From Primula veris (Eukaryota > Streptophyta > Magnoliopsida > Ericales > Primulaceae): a stretch of DNA of 64,000 nucleotides. A program made the position numbers and the translations under genes. Positions 11,100-23,086 of this stretch are shown here, piece after piece (position 1 is the stretch's first letter; each line of letters begins with the position of its first letter). The notes beneath the pieces are model-generated. The model did no database searches. It saw only the letters and a program-made list of their open reading frames with translations, and was not told the origin of the DNA. Location: positions 22,504,126 through 22,568,125 of the forward strand of contig OY821747.1 of assembly GCA_963682055.1 (NCBI GenBank), in the 5' to 3' direction.

Positions 11100-12810
11100 C
11101 ATAAATTATAGGGTAAATTTTGGATTGTTACCTTATCTACAACTTAATTAAGAATTGGTACATGAAACTAAAATTAATTAAGAATTGATCCATTTTCCCA
11201 AACTAACCAACAAAAATGTAAAAAATAAGAAAAAATGGAAAAAATCTTGAAAATAAAAATGGAAAAAAAAACTTTAAAGAGGCTAAATCCCGAAAAACAC
11301 GAATAAAATTTTAAAAATCACAAAAAATCTAAAATCAACAAAAATCCAAAAACACAAACAAAATAGTCCGACTCGTCTTAATTCATATTAAAAATAGTCT
11401 GAGTAATTTTAAAAATAGTCTGAGTCATTTTAATTCATTTTAAAAACAGTCTGAGTCCTTTTAATTCATTTTAAAAACAGTACGAGTCTTTTTAAGTCAT
11501 TTTAAAAATAGTCGGGCTCATCTTAAGTCATTTTAAAAATAGTCTGGGTAATTTTAAAAATAGTTTGAGTCATTTGAAGCATTTTAAAAACAGTCAGAGT
11601 AATTTTAAAAATAGTCTGAGTCATTTAAAAAATAATATGAGTCATTTTAAAAAACAGTCAAAGTCGTTTTAAGCCATTTTAAAAATATTTTGTGTCGTTT
11701 TACGTCATTTTAAAAGCAACCTAAGTAATTTTAAAAACAGTCTGAGTCGTTTTAAGTCATTTTTAAAACAGTCTGAGTCATTTTAATTTATTTTAAAAAT
11801 AGACTGAGTAATTTTAAAAACAGACTTAGTCATTTAAAATAATTTTAAAAATAGTCTTAGTTATTTAGAAACAATGTGAGTCATTTTAAAAATAGTCTGA
11901 GTCATTTTAAAAACAGTCTGAGCCATTTCAAATAATTTTAAAAACAGTCTAAGTCATTTTAAGTAATTTTAAAAACAGTACGAGTCATTTTAAAAACAGT
12001 TTGAGTCATATTTAAATCATTTTAAAAATTGTATGAGTCATTTTCGGTAAGTTTAAAAATAGTCTGAGTCATTTTAAAAAACAGATCGAATAATTTTAAA
12101 AAAAAGCAGTCTAAGTCATTTTTAAATCATTTGATGAAGTCATTTGAAAACAATTGCAAGTTATTTTAAAGTTTTTAATATTTTTTGGACTTTCTGATTT
12201 TTTCTGACTTTTTCGAACTTTTTTTCATTTTTTTTGTGAGTTTAGATTTTTTGATTTTTCTTGGTTGTTTTAATTTTTCGGAATTTTTTCGGGTTCCTGA
12301 CTTTTTTGAACATTTTTTTAATTTTTTTATGATTTTGGATTTTTCTTGGTTTTTTTTTTTTACCACTTTTCGGGTTTTTTCGGGGTCCTAACTTTTTTGA
12401 ACGTTTTTTCATCGTTTGTGATTTTGGACTTTTTTTTGGATTTTTAGGGTTTTTTTATAATTTGTTTTTACCAATTTTGGGTTTTTCCGGGTTCCTGATT
12501 GTTTTGAACTTTTTATTATTATTTTTGTGATTTTGGTTTTTTTTTACCATGTTTTCGGGTTCACGACTTTTTTAAAGATTTTTCAGTTTTTTTGGTAATT
12601 TTTTTTAAAAGTTTTTTCTGTTTTTTTTTTTAAGTTTTCCCTATTTTTTCTATTTTATTTTTATTTTTACTGGGTAATTAGTTGGGTGACCAATCCTTAA
12701 TTAGTTTTACAAATAATTGATCAATCTTTAATTAAATTTTGTATGATGACCAATTGTTAAATATCTTTGTTTTTATTGACCAATACTTAATTAACCCTTT
12801 ATAGGTTTCG
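11100..12810. repeat. Inverted-repeat element with minisatellite core (copy 1)
   Basis: Three parts. The left arm (about 11100-11350) is A-rich. The core (about 11360-12180) is a degenerate minisatellite of units like AGTCTGAGTCATTTTAAAA, many copies. The right arm (about 12180-12810) is strikingly T-rich, with roughly 110-bp repeats carrying TTTTCGGGTT and GATTTTGGATTTTT. The arms are imperfect reverse complements: CCAAACTAACCAAC and GATCCATTTTCCC on the left resemble the complement of GGGTAATTAGTTGGGTGACC on the right. No coding potential; long Phe- or Lys-rich frames are composition artefacts. A foldback or MITE-like origin is likely but unproven. Present in copy 2 with a different repeat number. 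Confidence 0.65.
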
Positions 12811-12940
12811 ATTTGGGATACCTAGTCATTACATATCTGTAGAATTTCACCATCAACTTAGAGAATATTCTCTATATTAATTATATTACAGGTCCATTGA
12901 AGGCTTGTAGTTATAAATTATGTTCCTATAGCTAGGCATT

Positions 12941-13084
12941 AATAGGTGAAAAATGGACATATATAGGTGAAAAATTAATTTACAGAATGGACATATATAT
13001 GGGTGAAAAATTAATTTACAAAATGGACAAATATAGGTGAAAAATTAATTTACAAAATGGACATATATAGGTGAAAAATTAATT
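12941..13084. repeat. Short tandem repeat, about 35-bp unit
   Basis: About four units of AGGTGAAAAATTAATTTACA followed by RAATGGACATATAT, starting near 12945, 12965, 13001, 13034 and 13069. The same array is at 54311-54460. Confidence 0.8.
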
Positions 13085-13425
13085 ACGTACAAAAAGAGTC
13101 GGTGCAAATCAAACTCAATTATCCATGGGTACAATAGGTTGTACTAAATAATTATTAATTTTGCTGTTTTAATAGATTTGTGGATTGGTTTTATAATGTA
13201 TGAGAAACTTCATGTGAATGAGTATATAGTTTTAATGAATTTACCAGTCTTGTATCGACCAGTCCAGAACAATGGGTTAGCGGGGCACAATCGCAAGAAA
13301 AATAACGATAAGAAAATGACTAATATTAGTTACATAGTTTACATTCATAGACAATTAGTTCCTCCCCTTCTCATTATAACCATCTTCAATAAACAAGTGT
13401 AATATGTACCTTAAAACCTCTTTAA

Positions 13426-14602
13426 TGTTATTGTATATTATTAAATTATTGGGCCTTACTCATAGTGAGGCTAAATTGGGTTTACTACTTGAATAACCCT
13501 AACCTCTATTATATAAACAAGGTTATGGTCCCATTGTATTCATACATTCTGATTAATAAAGATTTATTGTTCTCTCTATATCTATACATATCTCTATATA
13601 TATCTATAACGAGTTAATATGTCACACAACACGTTATCAGCACTTTTCTCGTGGAGACTACGATATACGCTCGCAGATATTGGAGATATTTGGTAAACGC
13701 ACAGATATTGAGTATTTATAAACCTTAGGTTTATCCTGGTTTTTAGGATTTTGTTATATCGACCTTCACCAACATACCGTGCGTAAGATACCGAATTCAA
13801 AACTTAATTTATTACATATATGTGATCGCACATATTATTTTATGGATAACTAAAGCATGATAAAAATACCGTAGTATATAATCCATGTGTATTAGAGTTT
13901 GTTACTTGTATGGATAACTAAAATATGATCAACCTGTCTATAAAAGTCTATTGATATGTAATATGTATCGTATATTGTAAAATTGTATTTTCATACACAC
14001 AAAAAATCAGTAAAAAACATATAATGGGGTTGTAAATTGAAAATCATGTAATTGTAAAACATGTATTAATCTGTGGGATTAAATCTGTAACAAACTGAAA
14101 ACAGTATGACTGTTTTGTAATTCGCTGAAACTATTGACTGTGCATGTTAATTACTAAATGACTAAACTGAAACTTGTATAAAATTATGGACTGAAACTGT
14201 AATAATGCTGTAAATAGATATATAGTTTGCTGAAATTACACGGATAGTCCCTATAGTATATTACATGTATAAAAACAGTATATATGTGTTATAAAAGTTA
14301 ATATTCGGTCTAAATATTCTCTCACATGCATATATATATTTATTAAAAAGGCAAGTGAATAAAAAATTGCATGTTAATCGAATAAATTGATATATTTTCA
14401 TGTAAATTTAACCACTTTGAATGTTAAAAATTACCATATATAGAATTAATTGTTAATTAAAAATATACTGCTTACTTGCATGTTAAAACTATCATGTATA
14501 GAACTTACACATAAAAGCAATAGATTTGTATAATATTAATTTAGATCTTTCTAGTGTAAAATTGGTAAATAAAATATATTACTAACATGCATGATTTAGT
14601 TA
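13426..14602 (+). mobile_element. 5' end of a plus-strand Ty1/copia element, cut off by a rearrangement
   Basis: The 5' LTR is 13426-13631 (TGTTATTGTATATT...CACACAACA), preceded by TTTAA (13421-13425), the target site also found in copy 2. The leader CGTTATCAGCAC begins at 13632, and about 1 kb of leader follows. Matching to the full element at 54798 stops at about 14602, where sequence homologous to 20621 onward begins; this is a duplication breakpoint. Confidence 0.85.
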
Positions 14603-16757
14603 TAAGTAGTAAAAATGTACTTTTTACTTTAAATACGAGAAAAATGATAAGTTATTGAATGTTGTTGCTCTATTAAATTAATTTAGGTTGAAAACATTTG
14701 ATAGAAATATATTAAAATATAGTAATATTTAGTTACGATAATAAATTTGATAGGCAAGCTAAAAAATGTATAAATTTAAACTGTTACCCTAAAAATATAA
14801 AAGTGATGATAATTATCTTAAATATGAGGAAAAATGTAAAGAAACTGGTGCAAATGCTCTAAGAAGTCGATAAAATTCAAAAAATGCTCATAGAGGAATC
14901 AACTTTCCCATTGCCTATCTACTCGAACCGGTACTTATGTGAATTCTTTTTCTGATCAGGTTTGAAGCGCCTATAGACGAGGCGAACGTTTTGCTTGTCG
15001 AAGTTTTTTTTTTCTTCCTTGACGAAGCTTCTCAGAAAAGGAGCTAAATTCTTGCATAAGCCGCTTATTTCTCTGAACTAAAAAGAAAAAAAGAATTCAT
15101 AAATTAGGTAAAAGAGTCCATTTCGTAATACGAATTTTATTCTCATAATTCATGGCAAACTACAAAGATAATTGACAACCCTCATAAATATTAAAAAGCT
15201 AATATTAGCTAACTTATGGCGTGATATCGTTCTGGAAAAAAAAAACCCTTTGGCATAATATGATAATGTGTCACTAAAAAGAAGTTTCTTGGCACACTAA
15301 AAAGATAATCGTTAGGTCATGAGTTCTATGGCGCGATAACGGGATTTTGTCCTCCAACTAACCCAACTAAGGGTTGGCCTGTGGTCGAGCCTTGTTAAGG
15401 CCCTCACTAATCCCGATGAAATGTTTTCCTATTCGATTTAAATGGCTTCCAACTTGTGACAAGTTGGTTTACACACCATAGAATCATTAACACATTTCAA
15501 TAACTTTAGTGCCCCACCTTATAATGGAAAACACATAGGTAGTAAATATTTTGAAAAATACAGAGGGGCACGTGCCCCCTCTGGCCTTACATTGGTTCCG
15601 CCCACGCTATCAAGTATATATTTCAATCAAGTCAGTTATCTATACCTAAATTTATCAAACAAGTGGATCGGGTTCTATGTTGTTACTTGTTAGTGCAAAT
15701 AGATAAAATGATCCAACTCATTATCAAGCATTCCGCCTAAGGTTGTCAAATTCACAACCACATTTTTTAAGCAATACAAGCATTAATTATTTATAGATAA
15801 AATTTAAACCCTGTAATTCCAGAAATAAGCATATAAACTGTTCTCTATAAATCCAGCTTCTAAAAACTGTAAATCACAAATAGAGATAGAGAAAATGGCC
15901 AACAACAATAATTTCGTTCCTAAGATCACCGGTTTCGCTTTTCTTGCTATTTTGGCCGCAGCTGAGGCGAAAAACTTGCCAACTTGTATGTTTCTGGCGA
16001 TATACAATTTTGGAGACTCCAATTCTGACACGAGCAATGGTATCTTAACCGCTAACCAAAAGCCTACAAGGGTATTAAGTAATGGTCATCTCATCGTGGA
16101 TTTCATAGGCAATTATATATAATATTAGCGCCTTGGTCGACCCTAAAATCCAGCATCTATTTAACCTTATTGGAGAAAAAGGACAACAGTATACAAAAAA
16201 AAAAAAAAAAAAAAACGTTGCATATATCAAACAATGATATATATGTAACGATTTCCTGATAGAACAGAATATTGTCGTACAAATTATTAATTACAAAGGT
16301 AAATTAAAAAAGAATACGTTATTTTGATTAAATTATAAAAGCTTGTTGTCTTGGCTGATTTAAACTGTAGGGGTAATAGTCTATATAATGAACTTTCATA
16401 AATAATAATTTTTTAAATCATCCCCAACCATATATTCGTTCAACCCTACATGATCATCTTTGACATAATAAGTCAATTTGAAATTTTAAATATCTTATAT
16501 CACATTTGGCTTATTTAAATATCATATTCTTTTATAATCAAATTACTAACAATATTTTTGATATAAAAAGTACCATAAAAATCACACAGGTCTGTCATAA
16601 CTTTCTGTAATTGTGATATATATGACCATTATAACGGAGTAGATATGAAATCAAAACAATGAGAACCGTTCGTATAACTAGCAAAAAAGTTTATAGGTAT
16701 TTATTGTGAAATTATCTGAAAATTAGTATTACTAATTTGGTACTGTTTTCTTTCAAA
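14603..16757 (+). repeat. Duplicate of the gene C upstream region and exon 1 (copy 1)
   Basis: Matches 20621-22758 with few differences (offset about 6,018 bp). It carries about 1.3 kb of upstream sequence, C exon 1 and part of intron 1, then ends inside intron 1. A 14-bp palindrome GGGGCACGTGCCCC sits near 15566 and near 21592 in the other copy. Nothing else coding is visible in 14603-15894. Confidence 0.9.
15895..16108 (+). pseudogene. Exon-1-only GDSL fragment, duplicate of gene C
   Basis: Encodes the same N-terminus as C exon 1 at 21913, with no amino-acid difference: a short hydrophobic start MANNNNF..., then block I YNFGDSNSDTSNG with the Ser nucleophile, then NGHLIVDFIG. The exon appears to end at 16108 at AG|GCAATT, a GC rather than GT donor. 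Downstream exons are absent: homology ends at 16757 and unrelated AT-rich sequence follows. It therefore cannot encode a complete hydrolase. Confidence 0.85.
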
Positions 16758-18785
16758 TGGAATTGTAAAATAGTAATGGCTATACAAACTAGTGCACACA
16801 CCACAACTCAATATAAGATCCAAACTGTCATCGCGCACCGAAAGAGATAATTATAAAAGTATAGCACTAGGCTAGAATAATAAGATTTAAATCAAGATTT
16901 CAGACATGTAGTATAAGCTTAAACAAGGAACTAGCTACATAAATATTTTCCAATTTGCTTTCAATAATACAACCAGCCAAATATCACAGATACTTCTCCA
17001 ACCATTTAACAGTAACCAAATACGGCACTAAGGACACATAACAACAACAGTCACGACCAAACTAACTAATTCAGAGTTTTAAAAGACTCGTGATCAAAAC
17101 TCATCTAAAGTAACATGTTTACAAAATGTAACAAGTCAAGCAGCTACTAAAAAAAATCACAGAATTTATCATCATTACACTACTAAGAGAAATTTTATCA
17201 CCAAGCCACCAATTGCCAATAACCCATCCGACATTTTCTCTCTTCAAAGTAAAATAAAAATAAAAACATAAAGTGGGTATCATTGACACTAACAAAACAA
17301 TTGCAATCACTAATTATTCAAACAATCCGCGAACTTCGTTTGCATACATGCAAAATAATAACAACTCAGTTGGCTCTTCAAACCGACTAATCAACTACGT
17401 AAGTTAACTTATCACATATAAATTTTTGCCAAACAATAAACAATATACGTACTGCTAGACTACATTTTAAGCTAATATCAGAACCCAAGATTTTAGCGTC
17501 TATTATTTCCCATACATTCCTGCCAGTAGTTATACCTTATAACTAATACTAATCAATGACGGCACATACGCCATTCTTGTCCAACTTCCTTTTCTCCTGT
17601 ATATTAAACTTTGACTTCAAAACCCTAACCTCTAATCCATTTCCTCAGTTTGTGAACAGCTGATAAGCTTCAATAATGATACATTACTCTCCAAATATAC
17701 ACTACTAGGCCGGAACTCGGTATTTGTGTATTTATATATATATAAATCCGACTTAATCAAATTTTCTAGTTACTTCTCTTCACTCATAACCTGGTATATT
17801 ACAAGTCCAATACTATATTTCAATATCTAAAGAAAACAAAACTTAGATGTAGATTCCAATATAAACCTATTTCCAGAACTTAATTGTAACCAAAAACTCC
17901 CTTCAACTAAATTTAGCTCATTGAAACAAATCAACTCAAACATCATTTACTTATCCCCCATTGCAAAGATAACTGAGCATCCTTAAATGTAAAGTGTAAA
18001 GAAATTAATATAAATATTTCTTAACTTGGAAGCCAACGAGACAGTAAAATTTTAGACATATAATCCAACAATTATGTATCCCATTATTAAAGCTATCCGT
18101 ACCTGTTAATCCACGCCCGTATCTCCAAATTAACTCATGCACCCATATCAAGAACCTTAGGAGTAATACATATACTAGGTATGTAAACTACACATCTACA
18201 CTGTCTACTAAAGTATGCGGAACCAAATCGAACAAGGTTTCAACTCGCTCACAATTTTACATTTAACTAAGGATACACATAACTTCAATTAATCAAGCAT
18301 ACTTTAGGTATTAAACTAAGGGTTGGTCACTAAACCAAAATATTCATGTACCACCAACCTTCTCCAAAAATAAGCGGGATTAAAGCTTTGATTGAGTGCA
18401 TCTTTTTGTTAAAATAAATAAATGGCCGCTTGGTATATGCCAATTTTTTTTTTTACTTTTAAAAGCTACCTTTTGGGTCCAAAAGCTTTAAAAAGTTCAA
18501 AAACAGAAGTTTGAAAACCTGCCATATGTTTAAGACTTTTCACATTAATTTTTCAAGCATAAAAACTTTTTAATAAGATGTGTTTGTATATTTATAACTC
18601 ACTTTTAAGTTAAATTAGGGGAACAGTACTTACCAATAAAAATAAGGTACAAGTCACCTAATAAGTAACACTAATGTGAAACACTACAATGCAGTTTTTT
18701 TTTTAATTTAAGAAACTTCTTTATAAATTATTTGTTAATCAACTTTTTAATAAAATAAAATAAAAAACCAATGTTAAACGGGTCC
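16758..18785. other. Spacer without recognised genes
   Basis: AT-rich single-copy sequence. I see no credible coding frame. About 18420-18785 could be a decayed MITE (a GGCCGCTTGGTATATGCC end against a complement-like AACGGGTCC end), but the inverted repeat is too weak to call. Confidence 0.4.
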
Positions 18786-19928
18786 TAAGGGAAATTGCAT
18801 ATATACTTAAGCCCTAGAGATAATGGAGACGGAGCAAATAATGGACTGGGAGTAGGAAATTAGACTATATAAAATGGTGGATCTGTAAGTTGCTACATTA
18901 ACAAAACATATTAATTTTTAAACTAAATTAATAAAAATATAACAAAAAAAATTTCATTATAAAAAACATATCAAATAAATTTAACGCTGTTTATTCTCTT
19001 CTTTCTCTCTCTCATCTTACTCTCTCTTCTCCATTCTTCTCTCTCTCCTCTATTCTTCTCTCTCTCATCAATTTTTTTTCTGTATCTCTCTCTCTAATTT
19101 TACCCTCTCTCTCCTCCATTCTTCTATGTATCTTTCTTTCATATCTCACTCTATCTCTCTCACTTTCTCCATCACAAAAACCCGCAACTGACTAACGAAC
19201 ACCATTTACATTATATAGACATCCATATACATATAAATACAGATATATACATACGTAATACACACATATTAAACTGGTTGATACCCCGTAATATATGAAA
19301 AATATATGGAATTGGTGAGATTGTTTTCTATTTATTGAGATTTGAGACTATTATAAATTAAACTTGTATGTTTCAAGTTGAAAGAGGAGAATCTATATGC
19401 ACAGTATTGAGAGAAATCTATATGTAGGGTATGAAGTTTTAAAATTAGCCTATCAAGTTTTGAAATTAGGGTATTGAGTTTTGAAATTATGGTATGAAGT
19501 TTTGAAATTAGTGTATGAAGTTTTGAAATTAGAGTATGAAGTTTTAAAATTAGGGTATGAACTCTTTTTTAAATATTTGATTGTGATCAAGAACATTTAG
19601 GGTATGAAATTTTAAAATTAGGGTATAACGTTTTATAATTAGCATATGAATATTTTATGAGTTTTTAGTCATTTTTAGAGAGAGATGGGTGATTAGCCAG
19701 TGTTAGAAAGATATGAGATTATCGTGTGTTAGAGAGAGAGTGGTGCGATTAGAGAGAGAGAGTTGCGGTTAGAGAGAGAGGTTAGATTAGAGAGAGATGT
19801 TAAATTATGGTCTGATTAGAATTAGAGAAATAATAAGTATATATATGTATGTTTTTGATAATTTAAATTATTAGGGTATGTTTTTGTTAATATAATAGGG
19901 ATAGAGTATGTTTTTGTTAATTGCCCTT
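18786..19928. repeat. Foldback-like element with CT-rich left and GA-rich right arms
   Basis: The ends are inverted: AAGGGAAATTGC at the left, and the complement of GCAATTGCCCTT-like sequence (TTAATTGCCCTT) at the right. Inside, ATTAACAAAACATATTAAT on the left mirrors TATGTTTTTGTTAAT on the right. A CTCTCT-rich tract (about 18995-19165) mirrors a GAGAGA-rich tract (about 19676-19800). The middle holds a 21-bp tandem repeat, GTATGAAGTTTTGAAATTAGN, at 19427-19560 with decayed units to about 19650. No clear target-site duplication, so the class is undecided. Confidence 0.5.
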
Positions 19929-20345
19929 AGCCGTTTATTTGCTTATCTATTGCGCAAGAGTAAGCGCATCATTTCCATTACATGACTCATTTAGCTCTAT
20001 TTGCTTATGTATTGCTCAAGAGCAAGCGCATCATTTCCATTACATGACTCATTTAGCCGTTTATTTGCTTATGTATTGCGCAAGGGCAAGCGCATCATTT
20101 CCATTACATGACTCATTTAGCTTTATTTGCTTATGTATTGCGCAAGAGCAAGCGCATCATTTTCATTACATGACTCATTTAGCTTAAATATGAGTAAATT
20201 GTTCTAAAATTGTACATGTATCAGTTGGTTTCGCATATGGTATCAAGTCATTTACCTCCAAGGTAAAGTTGCATATATTAGCCGTTTATTTGCTTATGTA
20301 TTGCGCAAGAGCAAGCGCATCATTTCCATTACATGACTCATTTAG
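19928..20345. repeat. 62-64-bp tandem repeat, five units
   Basis: Units start at 19928, 19992, 20054, 20118 and, after a spacer, 20279. Each contains TTATTTGCTTATGTATTGC, then CAAGCGCATCATTTCC, then ATTACATGACTCATTTAG. A 39-bp segment starting TAGCTTAAATATGAGTAAAT follows both the fourth and fifth units (about 20180 and 20343), so the last unit arose by a larger duplication. The open frame through it is an artefact of the repeat. Confidence 0.8.
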
Positions 20346-20381
20346 CTTAAATATGAGTAAATTGTTCTAAAATTGTACATG

Positions 20382-21912
20382 CATCTGTTTCCTTATCCAT
20401 TAACTTAAATTTACATGAACTCAAATATCACTCAAATATAAGGGACCAAGATATTCCTTTATAATTAAAATAATAATTTATCTCTCTTATTTTTTTCTTA
20501 TTCTCTTTCATTTGTTTGTACTTTTCACATATAAATTAATAAAATAACAAAAATATGACTTGTATAATTTTGATAGAGAAATTGATAAAAAAGTTGATAA
20601 TTTGTATAAACCAAAACATTTACTTATAAGTAGTAAAAGTGTACTTTTTACTTTAAATACGAGAAAAATGATAAGTTATTGAATGTTGTTGCTCTATTAA
20701 ATTAATTTGGGTTGAAAACATTTGATAGAAATATATTAAAATATAGTAATATTTAGTTACGATAATAAATTTGATAGGCAAACTAAAAAATATATAAAGT
20801 TAAACTGTTACCCTAAAAATATAAAAGTGATGCTAATTATCTTAAATATGAGGAAAAATGTAAAGAAACTGGTGCACATGCTCTAAGAAGTCGATAAAAT
20901 TCAAAAAATGCTTATAGCGGAATCAACTTTCCCATTGCCTATCTACTCGAACCGGTACTTATGTGAATTCTTTTTCTGATCAGGTTTGAAGCGCCTATAG
21001 ACGAGGCGAACGTTTTGATTGTCGAAGTTTTTTTTTCTTCCTTGACGAAGCTTCTCAGAAAAGGAGCTAAATTCTTGCATAAGCCGCTTATTTCTCTGAA
21101 CTAAAAAGAAAAAAAGAACTCATAAATTAGGTAAAAGAGTCGATTTCGTAATACGAATTTTATTCTCATAATTCATGGCAAACTAAAAAGATAATTGACA
21201 ACCCTCATAAACATTAAAAAGCTAATATTAGCTAACTTATGGCGTGATATCGTTCTGAAAAAAAAAAACCCTTTGGCATAATATGATAATGTGTCACTAA
21301 AAATAAGTTTCTTGGCACACAAAAAAGATAATTGTTAGGTCATGAGTTCTATGGCGCGATTACGGGATTGTGTCCTCCAACTAACCCAACTAAGGGTTGG
21401 CCGGTTGTCGAGCCTTGTTAAGGCCCTCACTAATCCCGATGAAATGTTTTCCTATTCGATTTAAATGGCTTCCAACTTGTGACAAGTTGGTTTACACACC
21501 ATAGAATCATTAACACATTTCAATAACTTTAGTGCCCCACCTTATAATGGAAAACACATAGGTAGTAAATATTTTGAAAAATAGAGAGGGGCACGTGCCC
21601 CCTCTGGTCTTACATTGGTTCCGCCCACGCTATATATATTTCAATCAAGTCAGTTATCTATACCTAAATTTATCAAACAAGTGGATCGGGTTCTATGTTG
21701 TTACTTGTTAGTGCAAATAGATAAAATGATCCAACTCATTATCAAGCATTCCGCCTAAGGTTGTCAAATTCACAACCACATTTTTTAAGCAATACAAGCA
21801 TTAATTATTTATAGATAAAATTTAAACCCTGTAATTCCAGAAATAAGCATATAAGCTGTTCTCTATAAATCCAGCTTCTAAAAACTGTAAATCACAAATA
21901 GAGATAGAGAAA
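20382..21912. other. Upstream region of gene C
   Basis: From 20621 this matches 14603 onward. A TATA-like TATAAAT lies at about 21867, some 45 bp before the C start codon, followed by GAGAAAATGGCC around the ATG. Promoter function is inferred only. Confidence 0.4.
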
Positions 21913-22865
21913 ATGGCCAACAACAATAATTTCGTTCCTAAGATCACCGGTTTCGCTTTTCTTGCTATTTTGGCCGCAGCTGAGGCGAAAAACTTGCCAA
22001 CTTGTATGTTTCTGGCGATATACAATTTTGGAGACTCCAATTCTGACACGAGCAATGGTATCTTAACCGCTAACCAAAAGCCTACAAGGGTATTAAGTAA
22101 TGGTCATCTCATCGTGGATTTCATAGGCAATTATATATAATATTAGCGCCTTGGTCGACCCTAAAATCCAGCATCTATTTAACCTTATTGGAGAAAAAGG
22201 ACAACAGTATACACAAAAAAAAATAAAACGTTGCATATATCAAACAATGATATATATGTAACGATTTCCTGATAGAACAGAATATTGTCGTACAAATTAT
22301 TACAAAGGTAAATTAAAAAAGAATACGTTATTTTGATTAAATTATAAAAGCTTGTTGTCTTGGCTGATTTAAACTGTAGGGGTAATAGTCTATAACTTTT
22401 CTTAAATAATAATTCTTTAAATCATCCCCAACCATATATTCGTTCAACCCTACATGATCATTTTTGACATAATAAGTCAATTTGAAATTTTAAATATCTT
22501 ATATCACATTTGGCTTATTTAAATATCATATTCTTTTATAATCAAATTACTAACAATATTTTTGATATAAAAAGTACCATAAAAATCACACAGGTCTGTC
22601 ATAACTTTCTGTAATTGTGATATATATGACCATTATAACGGAGTAGATATGAAATCAAAACAATGAGAACCGTTCGTATAACTAGCAAAAAAGTTTATTG
22701 GTATTTATTGTAAAATTATCTGAAAATTAGTATTACTAATTTGGTACTGTTTTCTTTCACCAGTTTTTTTTCTAAAAATTGACTTGATCAGTTCGTTCAC
22801 CATACAAATAAGCATGGTTTTGAAGTTGTAAATTACTAACATGGGTTGCATGGTTTTAAGCTTAT

Positions 22866-23086
22866 GGATCCGTTTGGTAACAAATTTTTTGCTCCAAAAT
22901 CAGATTTTAAAAATTTGTTTTAAAAATCCATTGAAAAGTTAGATTTTAAAATTCTGATTTTTTAAGCTTTTTCAGCGTAAAGGTCGGATTTTCATAAGTT
23001 AAAAAATCTAGCTACCCAAACACCCACAAATTTTTAAAATATAAAATCCAAAAATCTGCTAAAAAAATCTGTTGCCAAACGGACCC
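22866..23086. mobile_element. 221-bp MITE in gene C intron 1
   Basis: Terminal inverted repeats of about 25 bp: GGATCCGTTTGGTAACA at the left and the complement of TGTTGCCAAACGGACCC at the right, three mismatches over 25 positions. TAT flanks both ends. AT-rich interior, no coding. It lies some 50 bp before exon 2, close enough to matter for splicing. A PIF/Harbinger-type origin is possible from the GGGTCC start, not proven. Confidence 0.75.

Larger units (their letters stand above)
1..14602. repeat. Large segmental duplication, copy 1
   Basis: This block matches 36635-55975 almost base for base. The offset is 36,634 bp through genes A and B, 36,631 in B exon 1, and 39,378 after a 2.74-kb gap. 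It holds gene A1 without exon 1, gene B1, a minus-strand copia remnant, the inverted-repeat element, and the 5' end of a plus-strand copia. Homology stops at about 14602, inside the copia leader, where sequence duplicated from upstream of gene C begins. The left limit lies outside the window, because base 1 is already inside A1 intron 1. Relative to copy 2 it lacks 43746-46487 and the solo LTR 50303-52281. Confidence 0.95.

Noticed and set aside
12175..12391. Phe-rich (plus) and Lys-rich (minus) open frames
   Set aside because: Produced by the T-rich arm of the inverted-repeat element; no domain or conserved frame.
10912..13631. 10912-13631 as one copia element with inverted LTRs
   Set aside because: The two LTRs belong to separate elements with different target duplications (AATAC and TTTAA), as copy 2 shows.
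19921..20187. 88-codon frame with internal repeats
   Set aside because: Follows the 62-64-bp DNA repeat; the frame shifts between units and has no known domain.
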